In this document: positions 49,988 to 59,563 of the stretch, piece after piece | Layout of the letters: each line of letters opens with the position of its first letter | Numbering within the stretch: the stretch's first letter is position 1 | From: Cohnella rhizoplanae | GTDB taxonomy: Bacteria; Bacillota; Bacilli; Paenibacillales; Paenibacillaceae | Assembly (NCBI RefSeq): GCF_948329515.1 | Contig: NZ_CAOJCN010000005.1 | Location: forward strand, 186,001 to 250,000 | Direction: 5' to 3' | DNA length: 64,000 nucleotides | Position numbers and translations under genes: made by a program | The notes under the pieces: generated by a model | Databases searched by the model: none | Seen by the model: the letters and a program-made list of their open reading frames with translations, nothing else | What the model was told of the DNA's origin: nothing

Positions 49988-50944
49988 CTACCATAGGCTG
50001 TTCCCCGATCTGCGGGCCAGACGATTGGCGGCCACGAGCAGCCCGACGCTGATCAGCGCCTTGAACAAGCCGGCGGCCGTCGCGTAAGAGTAGCGGGAAT
50101 TCTGGATGCCGATGCGGTATACGTACGTGTCCAGGACGTCGCTGACGTCCCTCAGGACGGGATTCGAGGCGAGCAAGAGGATGTTCTCGAATCCCGCGTT
50201 CAGCAGATTGCCGATGGCCAGGATGAGGAAGACGACGATGACCGGCAGGATCGCGGGCAGCGTGATCGAGAACATCTGGCGCAGCCGGCTCGCGCCGTCT
50301 ACGGCGGCGGCCTCGTGCAGATGCGGATCGACCCCGGCGATGGCCGCGAGGTAGACGATGGAGGAGAAGCCGATCTCCTTCCACACGTCGGTGGCGACGA
50401 GGATGGTCCAGAAGTATTCGGGCAGAGAGAGGAAGTTGATCGGCTCGCCGATGAGGTTCAGCCGCTGCAGCAGGATGTTGAGGCTGCCATTCTCGGTCGA
50501 CAGAAGGGATGCGACGAGACCGGACACGATGACCCAGGAGAGGAAGTGCGGCAGGTAGCTGATCGTCTGGATCGTCCGCTTGAAGACGCGTCCGCGGATC
50601 TCGTTCAGCATGAGCGCCAGCAGGATCGGCGCGGGGAATCCGATCAGCAGCTTCAGCAGGCTGATGACGACCGTATTGCGGATGACCGTCCAGAACTCGG
50701 GGGCGCCGAAGAACATCTCGAAGTGCTTGAGGCCGACCCACGGACTCCCGAAGAAGCCCTTGAACAGGCTGTAGTCCTGGAACGCCATCAGCACGCCGTA
50801 CATGGGGATGTAGCTGAATATCAGCAGAAAAGCCAGGCCCGGCAGCACCATCAGCTGGATGTCCCACTGCCGGAGAAACCGCGCAGGTCCGGACGGCTTG
50901 CGGTCTCCGTCCTGCCGCGCCATGCGGGTGTCGGTAAGCGCCAT
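49988..50944 (-). CDS. sugar ABC transporter permease (LplB/YtcP-partner-like)
   Basis: A 318-residue permease, the first gene of the sugar operon. It has the N-terminal WDIQLMVLPGLAFLLIFSYIP, the YGVLMAFQDYSLFKGFFGSP motif typical of LplB proteins and the EAA loop GVDPHLHEAAAVDGASRLRQ. Six membrane helices are expected. The ATG at 50944 is taken as start, with GGGGGG about 12 bases upstream; other starts nearby are possible. An AraC regulator gene lies upstream on the same strand. Confidence 0.92.
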   Translation of the reverse strand: MALTDTRMARQDGDRKPSGPARFLRQWDIQLMVLPGLAFLLIFSYIPMYGVLMAFQDYSLFKGFFGSPWVGLKHFEMFFGAPEFWTVIRNTVVISLLKLLIGFPAPILLALMLNEIRGRVFKRTIQTISYLPHFLSWVIVSGLVASLLSTENGSLNILLQRLNLIGEPINFLSLPEYFWTILVATDVWKEIGFSSIVYLAAIAGVDPHLHEAAAVDGASRLRQMFSITLPAILPVIVVFLILAIGNLLNAGFENILLLASNPVLRDVSDVLDTYVYRIGIQNSRYSYATAAGLFKALISVGLLVAANRLARRSGNSLW

Positions 50945-51062
50945 ACGCCATCATAGCCCCCCGTCGGTGATTTCCTTTATCTTACCTGCCGGGGGGCGGC
51001 GCCTCTGCGCCAAATCGACCGAAAACTGATACTATCTTACTGTTTTGACCGCGTGCCGGAGA

Positions 51063-51935
51063 TCAGGACATCTTGCAGCGGACGGTCCGGGGGGAGCAGC
51101 CGTATTGGCGATTGAACAAGCGGTTGAAATTGGACAGCGTGCGAAAGCCGCATTCCAGGGCGATATCGAGGATCTTCCGGTCGGTGGATTCCAGCAGATT
51201 GACGGCCTGTTCGAGCCGGAGCTGGATGAGATAGACTTGCGGGGGCACGCCTACCGTCCGCCGGAAAACGTCGCAGAAACGGGACGGGCTGAGATAAACG
51301 CGTTCGGCCAATTCCTGAAGCGTCCAGGGATGGGCCAGATCGGTCTCCATCGCGTGGATGACGCGGCGGATCTTCTCCAGCTTGCCCGCGCCGAGCGCCG
51401 CCCCTCCGCCCTGCCGGGGAGCGCGGAAGTCGCGGTTCACGTAAGCCAGGAATTGATGCAGGCAGGCATAGACGAGCGAGGTATGCGAGCGCTGCGCGCC
51501 GATATGCTCCGCCTGCATCTCCAGCAGCAGCGAACGGAGCGTGCCGATCCGGGGATGCGCGCGATCGAGCAAATTCGAGAAGCTCACGCCCATCTCCTTG
51601 AAGGGAGCCAATATCTCGGGGTCGTACCGGAGCGTGCCGGTCAGCCAGGAGCCGTCGAACGACACGACTTGAAGCACCAGATCGCGGGTCTCGTAGGCGC
51701 AGTGCAGATCGTTCGAATTAATGAGGAGGATATCTCCCTGCCGGAATTCGAACCGTTCTCCGTTGATGATGTAATAACCCGCGCCGGACTTGATCATGTT
51801 GATCTCCAGCGCGTCATGCCAGTGCATCCGCTGATAACCGGAGTCCACGCCGACCGTGTCTTCGATGAAAATCGGAAAGCGCCGGTTCAGATTCGTCTTT
51901 TCGCGCGGAATATCGGATGATTCAATCAGTGTCAT
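51063..51935 (-). CDS. AraC family regulator of the sugar operon
   Basis: A 290-residue regulator. The N-terminal cupin sensor (RMHWHDALEINMIKSGAGYY, FRQGDILLINSNDLHCAYE) probably binds a sugar. The C-terminal AraC domain has two helix-turn-helices (PWTLQELAERVYLSPSRFCD; ALECGFRTLSNFNRLFNRQY). It reads in the same direction as the permease gene 118 bases downstream and is most likely its activator. GAGGAGGG precedes the ATG. Confidence 0.92.
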   Translation of the reverse strand: MTLIESSDIPREKTNLNRRFPIFIEDTVGVDSGYQRMHWHDALEINMIKSGAGYYIINGERFEFRQGDILLINSNDLHCAYETRDLVLQVVSFDGSWLTGTLRYDPEILAPFKEMGVSFSNLLDRAHPRIGTLRSLLLEMQAEHIGAQRSHTSLVYACLHQFLAYVNRDFRAPRQGGGAALGAGKLEKIRRVIHAMETDLAHPWTLQELAERVYLSPSRFCDVFRRTVGVPPQVYLIQLRLEQAVNLLESTDRKILDIALECGFRTLSNFNRLFNRQYGCSPRTVRCKMS

Positions 51936-51980
51936 TTTAGCTCCCTCCTCTTAGATTAATCCCTTCGCTTTACTATTCTT

Positions 51981-52010
51981 AGAATAATTTGATGTTAGGT
52001 TATCTGTCAA
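51981..52010 (-). promoter_or_regulatory. promoter of the AraC-family gene
   Basis: On the minus strand TTGACA (52010-52005), an 18-base spacer and TATTCT (51986-51981). Confidence 0.65.
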
Positions 52011-52063
52011 ACACCTGTCTTTCCGTTCCTTCAATCCATATGTAAGCGCTGTCTATATAAGAC

Positions 52064-52094
52064 GAAAAAAAACGCCAATCCTTTTGGATTCGCG
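52064..52094 (-). terminator. terminator of the PAP2 gene
   Basis: AATCC (52077-52081) pairs with GGATT (52086-52090), extended by GC-rich flanks. A run of eight T follows on the minus strand. Confidence 0.7.
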
Positions 52095-52114
52095 TTCGCT
52101 TCATGATTTTCCTG

Positions 52115-52786
52115 CTAAGAGCCGTACATCGCTTCCTCGGAACGTCCGCCGACCGACGTCCTCCCCGTCATCCAGCTCTCTGCCGCGATGACCGCACGCA
52201 GCACGAGCTCGACGAGTACCACGGCCGCGATGAGATCAAGCAGCACGTGCTGCTTGATGAACTGGGTCGAGAGCATGATCAGCCCCGAGCCGATGCCGAT
52301 CAGCGACAGGCTAAGGCGCGTCTTGAAGCGGCTGCCCGCGAGAATGCGGAATACCATGTAGCTGGAGAAGCAGTGGATGCTCGGAAAGCAGTTGAACGGC
52401 CGATCCCGATGATAGATGTAGGCGACAAGCCGCGTCAGCGGGTCGTGACCGACGAGCGCCGGCCGCGGCACGGTCGTCTGGAAGACGCTGTAGACGAAGT
52501 AGCAGACGAGCGCGCATAACGTGTACGTCGCGATCGCGCGGTAGAATGTCAGCACGTCCTTGGAAAAAAAGTAGAGCAAGCACGCGTAGATGAACACGAT
52601 CCACACGGCATACGGAACGGCAAACCACTTGACGAAAGGCACCGCGCGGTCGAGCGGCGTCGATAGGTGCCACACGCGACCGTGCACCCGGTTCACGGCC
52701 GCATAGATCATCCCGAGCACCGGGAAGATCAGCATCGCGAGCAGCGGCGCGAACCTCTTGCCGTATGCCCTAGAATTCGCAAGCAT
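52115..52786 (-). CDS. PAP2 superfamily membrane phosphatase
   Basis: A 223-residue protein with about six membrane helices. The PAP2 core is FNCFPSIHCFSSYMVF (PSxH) and TQFIKQHVLLDLIAAVV (His/Asp), with a variant first motif in the RPALVGHDP region. This is the inositolphosphotransferase/Aur1-like branch. It is likely to act on lipid phosphates at the outer face. It follows the LTA-synthase-like gene by 24 bases, so a shared role in envelope glycerolipid metabolism is likely. Confidence 0.87.
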   Translation of the reverse strand: MLANSRAYGKRFAPLLAMLIFPVLGMIYAAVNRVHGRVWHLSTPLDRAVPFVKWFAVPYAVWIVFIYACLLYFFSKDVLTFYRAIATYTLCALVCYFVYSVFQTTVPRPALVGHDPLTRLVAYIYHRDRPFNCFPSIHCFSSYMVFRILAGSRFKTRLSLSLIGIGSGLIMLSTQFIKQHVLLDLIAAVVLVELVLRAVIAAESWMTGRTSVGGRSEEAMYGS

Positions 52787-52810
52787 AGCCGTTCCCTCCT
52801 CCCCGATCCG

Positions 52811-54673
52811 TTACTTCCGGTCCGGCAAGGATCGGATGTATCCGTCGGACATGCTGAGCAGCTTCATCGCGTTGTCGTAGTTCGCGCGGCTGTCGCCCCC
52901 CGGCGTCTCGCCCGCGCCGCCGAATCCGAGCGTGCGCCCGTCCTCGAAGCCCGTGCCGGAGATGAATATGCCGCTGTCGTCGACATAAGAGCCCGTCGGC
53001 AGATAATATCGTTCCGGCAGCAGATTGCCGGTTGAATTGAGCAGATCTTGGCCAAAATGAAGATGATCGGACATCGGCAGTCCCGCTAGATTCGCGATCG
53101 TCGGAAAGATATCGGATTGCCCGCCGACCGTGTCGATCGTGCGGTGCTCGGCCGCCCCTGCGGGCAGCTTGATCAGCAGCGGGATGTTGAGCATGTCGGT
53201 CAGCTCGTAATCCCGGCCCAGCAGCTCCTTCATGAGCTTTTTCTCCCCGGACGTCAGCGAGTAGATCGGCAGACCTTGATGGTCTCCGTACAAGACGATC
53301 GCGGTATCGTCCCACAGCCCGCGCGCCTTGAGGTCGGCGATCAGCTGGCCGAGGGCGAAGTCCGCATAGTTCTGCGCGCGGATATAGTCGCCGACGAGCG
53401 TGCCCTTGAAGCGGTCCGGCAGCTCCATTTTGTACTTGCGCGACGGAATCTTGTACGGATGGTGGCCCGACATGGAGATCAGCTGCGCCAGGAACGGCTT
53501 GCCGCCGGCCGCCATCTCCGCCAGCTTCGCCGTGGACTTGGCGTACAACACTTCGTCGGAGGCGCCGAACATCACGGTATCCTCGTCGCCGAACAGCTTT
53601 TTATCGTAATAGTTCTGCCAGCCGAGCGCCGGATACAGCTCCGTGCGGTTCCAGAAGACGGCGTCGTTGGTATGGAACGTAGCGGTGTCGTAGCCGTTGG
53701 TCCCGAACAGGCGCGGCATGCTGGGCAGCTCCTTGCCTGCGTACTCCTGCGAGGCGGCCCCGTGGCTCGGCACGAAGTACGACGTGTTCACGACGAACTC
53801 GGCGTCCGCCGTATTGCCTTGGCCGACCTGCTGATAGAAGCGGTCGAAGTAGAGGCTGTCGCCGACCAGCGCATTCAGGTTGGGCATGATGACCTGGCCG
53901 TCCACGGACTTGCCGATCAGGAAGTTCTGCAGCGCCTCGATCTGGACGACGAGCACGTTTTTGCCGCCGGCCTTGCCCCAATAGAGCGGCGTTCCGGATG
54001 GCGGCGCATAGCCCTTGAGCTCGTCGATCCGCGCCTGCGTGAGGCCCGAGACGTCGACGTCCTTATCCTTGGACGGCGCGAACGCGGCATAGACCTCGTA
54101 GTTGATGATGCCCATCTTCTCGGCCTGCACGACCTCGTTCATGCTGTGCCGGTACGGCCAGACGGTAAAAATGCAGGCGGCCAGCGACAGCAGGCCGATC
54201 ACCGCAAGCACGCTGCGCCGCTCGCGGTTCTTGAGCCCGCGTCCCCAGGCGCGGAATCGCTTGCTCGCGCAAAGCAGAATCAGCAGCGCGACGAAGTCGG
54301 TGTAAATGAGCAGGAAGTACGGATGGAGAAGGGAGAACACGCTGCCCTTGACCTCCGTCACCTGGTTCACCTGCTGAAGCGCATGGTAGGTGACGATGAC
54401 GCCGAAATATTTGTAATACATAATCACGGCGAAATAAACCGACGTCAACACGCCGTTCGCCGTCAGGTACAAACCGAGCTTGCGCCGGGGCGCGAGCAGC
54501 TCGATCAGGCAGAATACGACCCAGACGGACGGAAGCCCCGTCGCGAGCGGCGGCCAGAGCCTCCAGCCCTCGAAGATCACATACCCTGCGAGGTACATTT
54601 TCAGAATCATCAAGAGGGAAAAAAACACGAACGGCTTCATAAGCCAGTACCGCACCCGCTGCCACGCCATCAT
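52811..54673 (-). CDS. LTA synthase family sulfatase
   Basis: A 620-residue protein. Five N-terminal membrane helices (residues about 15-175) are followed by an extracellular sulfatase domain. Metal and nucleophile residues are visible: Glu246 in VVQIEALQNF, Thr288 in VGQGNTADAEF, and the His in VLYGDHQGLP, with GGQSDIFPTIANLAGL nearby. LtaS enzymes transfer glycerol-phosphate from phosphatidylglycerol to the growing lipoteichoic acid. A PAP2 gene follows in the operon. The start is an ATG pair at 54673/54670 with GAGGGA upstream. Confidence 0.93.
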   Translation of the reverse strand: MMAWQRVRYWLMKPFVFFSLLMILKMYLAGYVIFEGWRLWPPLATGLPSVWVVFCLIELLAPRRKLGLYLTANGVLTSVYFAVIMYYKYFGVIVTYHALQQVNQVTEVKGSVFSLLHPYFLLIYTDFVALLILLCASKRFRAWGRGLKNRERRSVLAVIGLLSLAACIFTVWPYRHSMNEVVQAEKMGIINYEVYAAFAPSKDKDVDVSGLTQARIDELKGYAPPSGTPLYWGKAGGKNVLVVQIEALQNFLIGKSVDGQVIMPNLNALVGDSLYFDRFYQQVGQGNTADAEFVVNTSYFVPSHGAASQEYAGKELPSMPRLFGTNGYDTATFHTNDAVFWNRTELYPALGWQNYYDKKLFGDEDTVMFGASDEVLYAKSTAKLAEMAAGGKPFLAQLISMSGHHPYKIPSRKYKMELPDRFKGTLVGDYIRAQNYADFALGQLIADLKARGLWDDTAIVLYGDHQGLPIYSLTSGEKKLMKELLGRDYELTDMLNIPLLIKLPAGAAEHRTIDTVGGQSDIFPTIANLAGLPMSDHLHFGQDLLNSTGNLLPERYYLPTGSYVDDSGIFISGTGFEDGRTLGFGGAGETPGGDSRANYDNAMKLLSMSDGYIRSLPDRK

Positions 54674-54884
54674 AAATATAAGACCGTCCCTCTATTTAAA
54701 TGTAAATTATAAATTTAAATGTAAACGCGGAGAAATCAAAATATAAACGCAAAGTCAAATTCGCCGGCCCAAATCAACTTCATCATTATAGTCTTTTGCC
54801 GCCTCCAAATAAAGCGATGCATGCAATTGCCAGCCGCCGCCGGGACGAGGACGCTCGCACGCTTCGCGCTTGGTAAAAATAAGC

Positions 54885-54890
54885 TATAAT
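54885..54890 (+). promoter_or_regulatory. -10 box TATAAT before the gene at 54919
   Basis: A consensus TATAAT lies 28 bases before the start codon. No good -35 is visible. The gap 54674-54918 is otherwise AT-rich near the LTA gene, and I see no gene in it. Confidence 0.5.
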
Positions 54891-54918
54891 GTGGACATAC
54901 GAAAGGAAGTGAGCGAAC

Positions 54919-55221
54919 GTGGCCATTCGGTATACAAGACCCTACGACGAGATTCTGGATGAGCTGTCCGAGGCGCTGGCGACCATCCCGGACTGTTACG
55001 ATACGTTCGAGATGGATGAACAGGATTGGGCGGACCTGACCCAGGCGGAAAAGGACGTGTGCATCCGCACGCTGGCCGACGACCTCTTCTACGTACTCGG
55101 CGCCGAGAAGTCGGCGAGCGCGGGCTCCGGCAGCGTCGAGTACGACAAGGCGCATCACGTCATCAAGGTCGTCTCCACGCCGCAGCTCGTGCATATCGTA
55201 GGCCTCAGGGAAAAAGCCTGA
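54919..55221 (+). CDS. conserved hypothetical protein
   Basis: A 100-residue acidic protein, helical at the N-terminus (YDEILDELSEALATIPDCYD) with a short beta end (HHVIKVVSTPQLVHIVGLRE). It has no membrane segment and no recognised domain. The GTG start has GGAAG upstream at suitable distance, a -10 box precedes it and a terminator follows, so expression is likely. Function is unknown. Confidence 0.75.
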   Translation: MAIRYTRPYDEILDELSEALATIPDCYDTFEMDEQDWADLTQAEKDVCIRTLADDLFYVLGAEKSASAGSGSVEYDKAHHVIKVVSTPQLVHIVGLREKA

Positions 55222-55241
55222 CCACGCGCGACTGCAGCGAG

Positions 55242-55278
55242 AGCCCTCCGCCCGATCCGGCGCGAAGGGCTATTTTTA
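55242..55278 (+). terminator. terminator after the gene at 54919
   Basis: AGCCCT (55242-55247) pairs with AGGGCT (55266-55271), followed by ATTTTTAT. Confidence 0.65.
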
Positions 55279-55372
55279 TGGAGGCTTCGTCCGTTCTGCC
55301 GAGGACGGAAACGCCCCAAATAGGGACAAGCGGCGACCGCTGCAGGCCGACTAAAAGCGCTTGGGGCTGTGG

Positions 55373-55378
55373 TATAAT
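55373..55378 (+). promoter_or_regulatory. extended -10 promoter of the SNF2 gene
   Basis: TGG-TATAAT forms an extended -10 element (TGn before TATAAT) 49 bases before the start codon; the -35 is weak. Confidence 0.5.
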
Positions 55379-55426
55379 GAAATATTACCATTCGCGATCC
55401 CCTGTCGCGGGGAAGGAAACATTCGC

Positions 55427-58400
55427 ATGATTTATCATCCGTCCCTCCAGCAGATCAAGCTGCTGTGCGGGCAAACCGCGTACGAACGCGGCATGAAGCT
55501 GGATAAAGCGGGCAAGGCGATCGCCGCCGAAGAGCAGAAGGACGAACGCCGGTACGACGCGTACGTGTGGGGCGCCGAAGGGCGCAGGAGCGTGCGCGTC
55601 GATCTGGGCGACTCCGGCATCGTAGACGCCCGCTGCGACTGCTCGGCCGCGCATTCGCAATATTACTGCGAGCATATCGCCGCCGCGCTGATCCATCTCC
55701 ACCGGGAGCGGGCGCCGGAGCCCGAGGAGCATCCTTTTGCCGCCGTGCCGGCGGTCAAGCGCGATGCGCTGATCCCGACCCGCGACCTGCTTTTCACCAA
55801 AGGGCTGATCTCGCTGTTCGACGGCTTCGCCGGATTGCCGGACGCCATCGAAGAACGCGAAGCCGAAGCGGGCGAGTCCGTGCCGCTGGACGTCGAATTC
55901 ATCTGCAAGGCCGTGACGGAGAATACCCGCTCCCCGCTGCTCGCGATCGAGATGAAGGTAGGGCCCAAGCGGCTGTACGTCGTGCCAAAGCTCAAGGAGT
56001 TTCTCGACCGGATCGAGCTCGGTCAATCCTGCGTCTTCGCCAAGCACTTCGTCTACGATCCTGTCGTCCATGTGTTCAAGCCCGAGGACCGGGCCGTCAT
56101 CGACAGGCTGGTCGTCATCGCGCGGAGCGAGGCCGCTTACCGGGACGCCTTCCGCGCGGCGCCGGGCGGCATGGCCCTCGCCATGGACCGGCTGCTCATC
56201 CTGCCTCCGCTGGCCTGGGAGGATCTGCTGCCGCTGTTCGCGCGCGCGAGCGTCCGCTTCGAGTACGGCATGCGCACCGCCGATCGCGTCGAGGTGACCG
56301 AGGCGCCGCTGCCGCTCGTCTTCGAGCTGGACAGCGCCGAGGAGCTCGAGGGGTATCGGATGGACATCCGCGGTCTCGAGAAGCTCGTCATCCTGGAAAA
56401 CTACGGCTACGTGCTGGCGGACGGCACCCTGCACCGCGCCGGCGAAGCCGCGATCCGGCGGCTGGAAGAGCTAAAGCGGATGTTCGCCTACAAGCCGGCC
56501 AAGCAGGCGCTGATCGCGCCCGCCCAGATGGAGTCGTTCATGGACCGCGTCGTGCCCGCGCTGAAGCGGATCGGCCAGGTCGATATCGCGCAGCCGATCG
56601 CGGACCGCATCGTCAGCCCCCCGCTCGCGGCGAGGCTCGACCTCGACTGGCTGAACGGCCGGCTGCTCGCCCGCCTGACGTACCGCTACGGCGATACGGA
56701 GATCAACGCCTTGCAGGCGGACAGTCCCTTCCGGCGGGACGCGGGCGACCGGGAGGCCATCCTGGTGCGCGACGTCGACACCGAGCACCGGATCATGGCG
56801 CTCATCGAGCGCGCCTCGTTCAAGTACAACGGCAGCGAGCTGTATCTTGAGGAAGAGGACCTGATCTACCGCTTCCAGTACCGGCTGCTGCCGGAGCTCG
56901 AGCGGTTCGTCGAGGTGAGCGCGACCGCGCCGATGCGGCGGATGCTGCAGGACCTGCCTCCCGCGCCCCGCATGACGATCGACTATGACGCGCACGCCTC
57001 CTGGCTTGAGGTGCGCTTCGACGTCGAGGGGATCGACGACGAGGAGATCCGCGACATCCTGCGCAATCTGGTGGAAAAGAAGCCTTATTACCGGCTGTCC
57101 GGCGGCGGCCTGCTCTCGCTCGAGGACGGCGGCTATGCCGAGATCTCCCGGCTCATGGACGAGATGGGCATCCGCAAGTCCGAGATCAAAGGCTCGCGGC
57201 TGGATCTCGCCGCCGTGCGCGGCCTCCCGCTCATGGACGCGGACATCCGCGGCGGCAGCGTCAAGCTCACCCGGGCGCTGCGCGAGCTGCTGGACAATAT
57301 GCGCAATCCCGACAATCTCGACTTTCCGATTCCCGAGGGGCTGACGGCGACGCTGCGCGACTATCAGAAGTTCGGTTACCAATGGATGCGCACCCTCGCG
57401 CAGTATCGGTTCGGCGGCGTGCTCGCGGACGACATGGGCCTCGGCAAGACGCTGCAGAGCATCGCCTTCATCGAGTCGGTACGCGAGGAGATCCGCGCCA
57501 CCGGACGTCCGGCGCTGATCGTCTCCCCGGCTTCGCTCATCTTCAACTGGAAACACGAGCTGAGCCGCTTCGCGCCGGGGCTCCGCGTCAGCATGGCCGC
57601 CGGAGACAAGCAGGAGCGCGCGGACACGCTCTCCGGGATCGAGGACGCCGACGTCGTGATCACGTCCTACCCGCTGCTGCGGCGCGACATGGAGCTGTAC
57701 GCGAAGCTGCAGTTCTACTGTCTGTTCCTGGACGAGGCGCAGGCGATCAAGAACCATGCGACCCAGACCGCGCAGGCGGTCGGGCAGATTCAGGCGGGCA
57801 TCCGCTTCGCGCTGACGGGCACGCCCATCGAGAACTCGCTCGACGAGCTATGGTCGCTGTACGACTCCGTTTTCCCCGAGCTGTTCGGCAGCCGCCGCGA
57901 GTTCGCCGCGATGTCGCGGGAGCTCGTAGCCCGGCGCGTCCGTCCCTTCCTGCTGCGGCGGATGAAGCGGGACGTGCTCAAGGAGCTGCCGGACAAGATC
58001 GAGACGCTGCAGCATTCGGAACTGACCGAGGATCAGAAGAAGCTGTATGTCGCCTATCTCGCCAAGCTCCAGGCCGAGACGCTGCAGCATCTCGAGCAGG
58101 ACGGCTTCCAGAAGAGCCGCATGCGCATCCTCGCCGGACTCACGCGGCTGCGCCAGCTCTGCTGCCATCCCGCGCTGTTCGTCGAGGGCTACGAGGGCAG
58201 CTCGGGCAAGCTCGACCAGCTGCTCGAGATCGTCGGGGACGCCCTCGACAGCGGCAAGCGGATCCTGCTCTTTTCCCAGTTCACGTCGATGCTGGCGATC
58301 ATCCGCGAGGAGCTGTCGCTGCGCGGCCTGTCCTTCTTCTATCTGGACGGCCAGACGCCGTCGGCGGAGCGCGTCGAGCTGTGCCGCAGGTTCAACGAGG

Positions 58401-58714
58401 GAGAGAACGACGTCTTCCTGATCTCTCTCCGCGCGGGAGGAACGGGACTCAATCTCACCGGAGCCGACACCGTCATCCTGTACGACCTGTGGTGGAACCC
58501 GGCGGTCGAGCAGCAGGCGGCGGACCGGGCGCACCGGATCGGGCAGAAAAACGTCGTGCAGGTCATCAAGCTGGTTGCCGAAGGCACCATTGAGGAGAAG
58601 ATGGTCGAGCTGCAGCAGCGCAAGCGGGACCTCATCGCCGAGGTCATCCAGCCGGGCGAGGAGAGCCTGTCCGCCATGACCGAGGAAGAGCTCCGCGAGC
58701 TGCTGAATATTTAA
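55427..58714 (+). CDS. SWIM zinc finger and SNF2 helicase protein
   Basis: A 1095-residue SWI2/SNF2 ATPase. A SWIM zinc finger lies at residues 70-83 (RCDCSAAHSQYYCEH; Cys70, Cys72, Cys81, His83). A long middle region is of the bacterial SNF2-associated type. Motif I is DDMGLGKTLQ near 670, motif II is the DEAQ box FLDEAQAIKN near 769, and the C-terminal helicase half has DGQTPSAERVELC and QAADRAHRIGQ. It probably remodels protein-DNA or RNA polymerase complexes, like RapA-related enzymes. GGAAGGA precedes the ATG at 55427. Confidence 0.95.
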   Translation: MIYHPSLQQIKLLCGQTAYERGMKLDKAGKAIAAEEQKDERRYDAYVWGAEGRRSVRVDLGDSGIVDARCDCSAAHSQYYCEHIAAALIHLHRERAPEPEEHPFAAVPAVKRDALIPTRDLLFTKGLISLFDGFAGLPDAIEEREAEAGESVPLDVEFICKAVTENTRSPLLAIEMKVGPKRLYVVPKLKEFLDRIELGQSCVFAKHFVYDPVVHVFKPEDRAVIDRLVVIARSEAAYRDAFRAAPGGMALAMDRLLILPPLAWEDLLPLFARASVRFEYGMRTADRVEVTEAPLPLVFELDSAEELEGYRMDIRGLEKLVILENYGYVLADGTLHRAGEAAIRRLEELKRMFAYKPAKQALIAPAQMESFMDRVVPALKRIGQVDIAQPIADRIVSPPLAARLDLDWLNGRLLARLTYRYGDTEINALQADSPFRRDAGDREAILVRDVDTEHRIMALIERASFKYNGSELYLEEEDLIYRFQYRLLPELERFVEVSATAPMRRMLQDLPPAPRMTIDYDAHASWLEVRFDVEGIDDEEIRDILRNLVEKKPYYRLSGGGLLSLEDGGYAEISRLMDEMGIRKSEIKGSRLDLAAVRGLPLMDADIRGGSVKLTRALRELLDNMRNPDNLDFPIPEGLTATLRDYQKFGYQWMRTLAQYRFGGVLADDMGLGKTLQSIAFIESVREEIRATGRPALIVSPASLIFNWKHELSRFAPGLRVSMAAGDKQERADTLSGIEDADVVITSYPLLRRDMELYAKLQFYCLFLDEAQAIKNHATQTAQAVGQIQAGIRFALTGTPIENSLDELWSLYDSVFPELFGSRREFAAMSRELVARRVRPFLLRRMKRDVLKELPDKIETLQHSELTEDQKKLYVAYLAKLQAETLQHLEQDGFQKSRMRILAGLTRLRQLCCHPALFVEGYEGSSGKLDQLLEIVGDALDSGKRILLFSQFTSMLAIIREELSLRGLSFFYLDGQTPSAERVELCRRFNEGENDVFLISLRAGGTGLNLTGADTVILYDLWWNPAVEQQAADRAHRIGQKNVVQVIKLVAEGTIEEKMVELQQRKRDLIAEVIQPGEESLSAMTEEELRELLNI

Positions 58715-58831
58715 TCCAATATTTGTTGTCCCTTATTGATTGCATTTCGATCGTTCGGGGTATAAAATTCATGAAATATTCGCCACTAACACTGGCGCAT
58801 TACATATCATCCTACTAAGGAGTGATCTTTC

Positions 58832-59314
58832 ATGAACAAGCCCATGAAGAAGACCGCCTCGCTGCTGCTCGGCGCCGCCATCGCCCTCTCCGCTACCGGC
58901 GCGGCTGCGTACGCGGAAGAAACGCCAGCGCCTATGCCGTCGAAGCTGTGGTTCCAGATCGGCAACTATAACATCGGGATCGACGACGCCGTCGAGACGC
59001 TCGACACGACGCCTTTCATCCAGAACGGCGTAACCTTCGTGCCGTTCGCGGTCATCGCGGAGAAGTCCGGCGCGCGCATCAACTACAACGGCAAACAGAC
59101 GATCTACATGAAGAAGAGCAACAACAAGGACACCTACACGTTCACGATCGGTTCCGACAAGTACGTGTTCAACGGCGAAGAAAAGAAGCTGGCCGCCAAG
59201 CTCATGGTGAAAAGCGGACGCGTCGTCGTCCCGCTCCGCGACGTCGGCACGCTGCTGGGCTGGAAGGTCGTCTCGTACGATAACCAAAAGAAGATCGTGC
59301 AGATGACGATGTAA
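58832..59314 (+). CDS. secreted copper amine oxidase N-terminal domain protein
   Basis: A 160-residue secreted protein. Its signal peptide (residues 1-28, cleavage near AAAYA-EE) is followed by a single copper-amine-oxidase-N-like domain: PFIQNGVTFVPFAVIAEKSG, KQTIYMKKSN and KSGRVVVPLRDVGTLLGWKV. This domain is widespread in Paenibacillus exported proteins and probably binds wall or protein partners; it is not an oxidase. AAGGAG precedes the start and a terminator follows. Confidence 0.9.
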   Translation: MNKPMKKTASLLLGAAIALSATGAAAYAEETPAPMPSKLWFQIGNYNIGIDDAVETLDTTPFIQNGVTFVPFAVIAEKSGARINYNGKQTIYMKKSNNKDTYTFTIGSDKYVFNGEEKKLAAKLMVKSGRVVVPLRDVGTLLGWKVVSYDNQKKIVQMTM

Positions 59315-59346
59315 CGTCGTTTACCGAGTTAAAAACATATGTGGTT

Positions 59347-59377
59347 AAAGACGCGCATCCGCGGATGCGCGTCTTTT
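59347..59377 (+). terminator. intrinsic terminator
   Basis: AAAGACGCGCATCC (59347-59360) pairs with GGATGCGCGTCTTT (59363-59376), with TTT following. No gene is visible between 59378 and 59563. Confidence 0.9.
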
Positions 59378-59563
59378 TCGTACGGGAGGCAGCGCCTTCC
59401 TCGCGATGGTCCGAGCTTGATGCGTCGGCGAACGTTCGGCGAACGGTAGACGAACCCTCGGCGTCACGGGATAAGGTTCTGGTCCCGTACCGTGAGCACA
59501 TAAGATGAGAGAGGCGGCTTGTTCGGGTCGATAGGACATCGTTAAAGGAAAGCTGGTGCAGAC

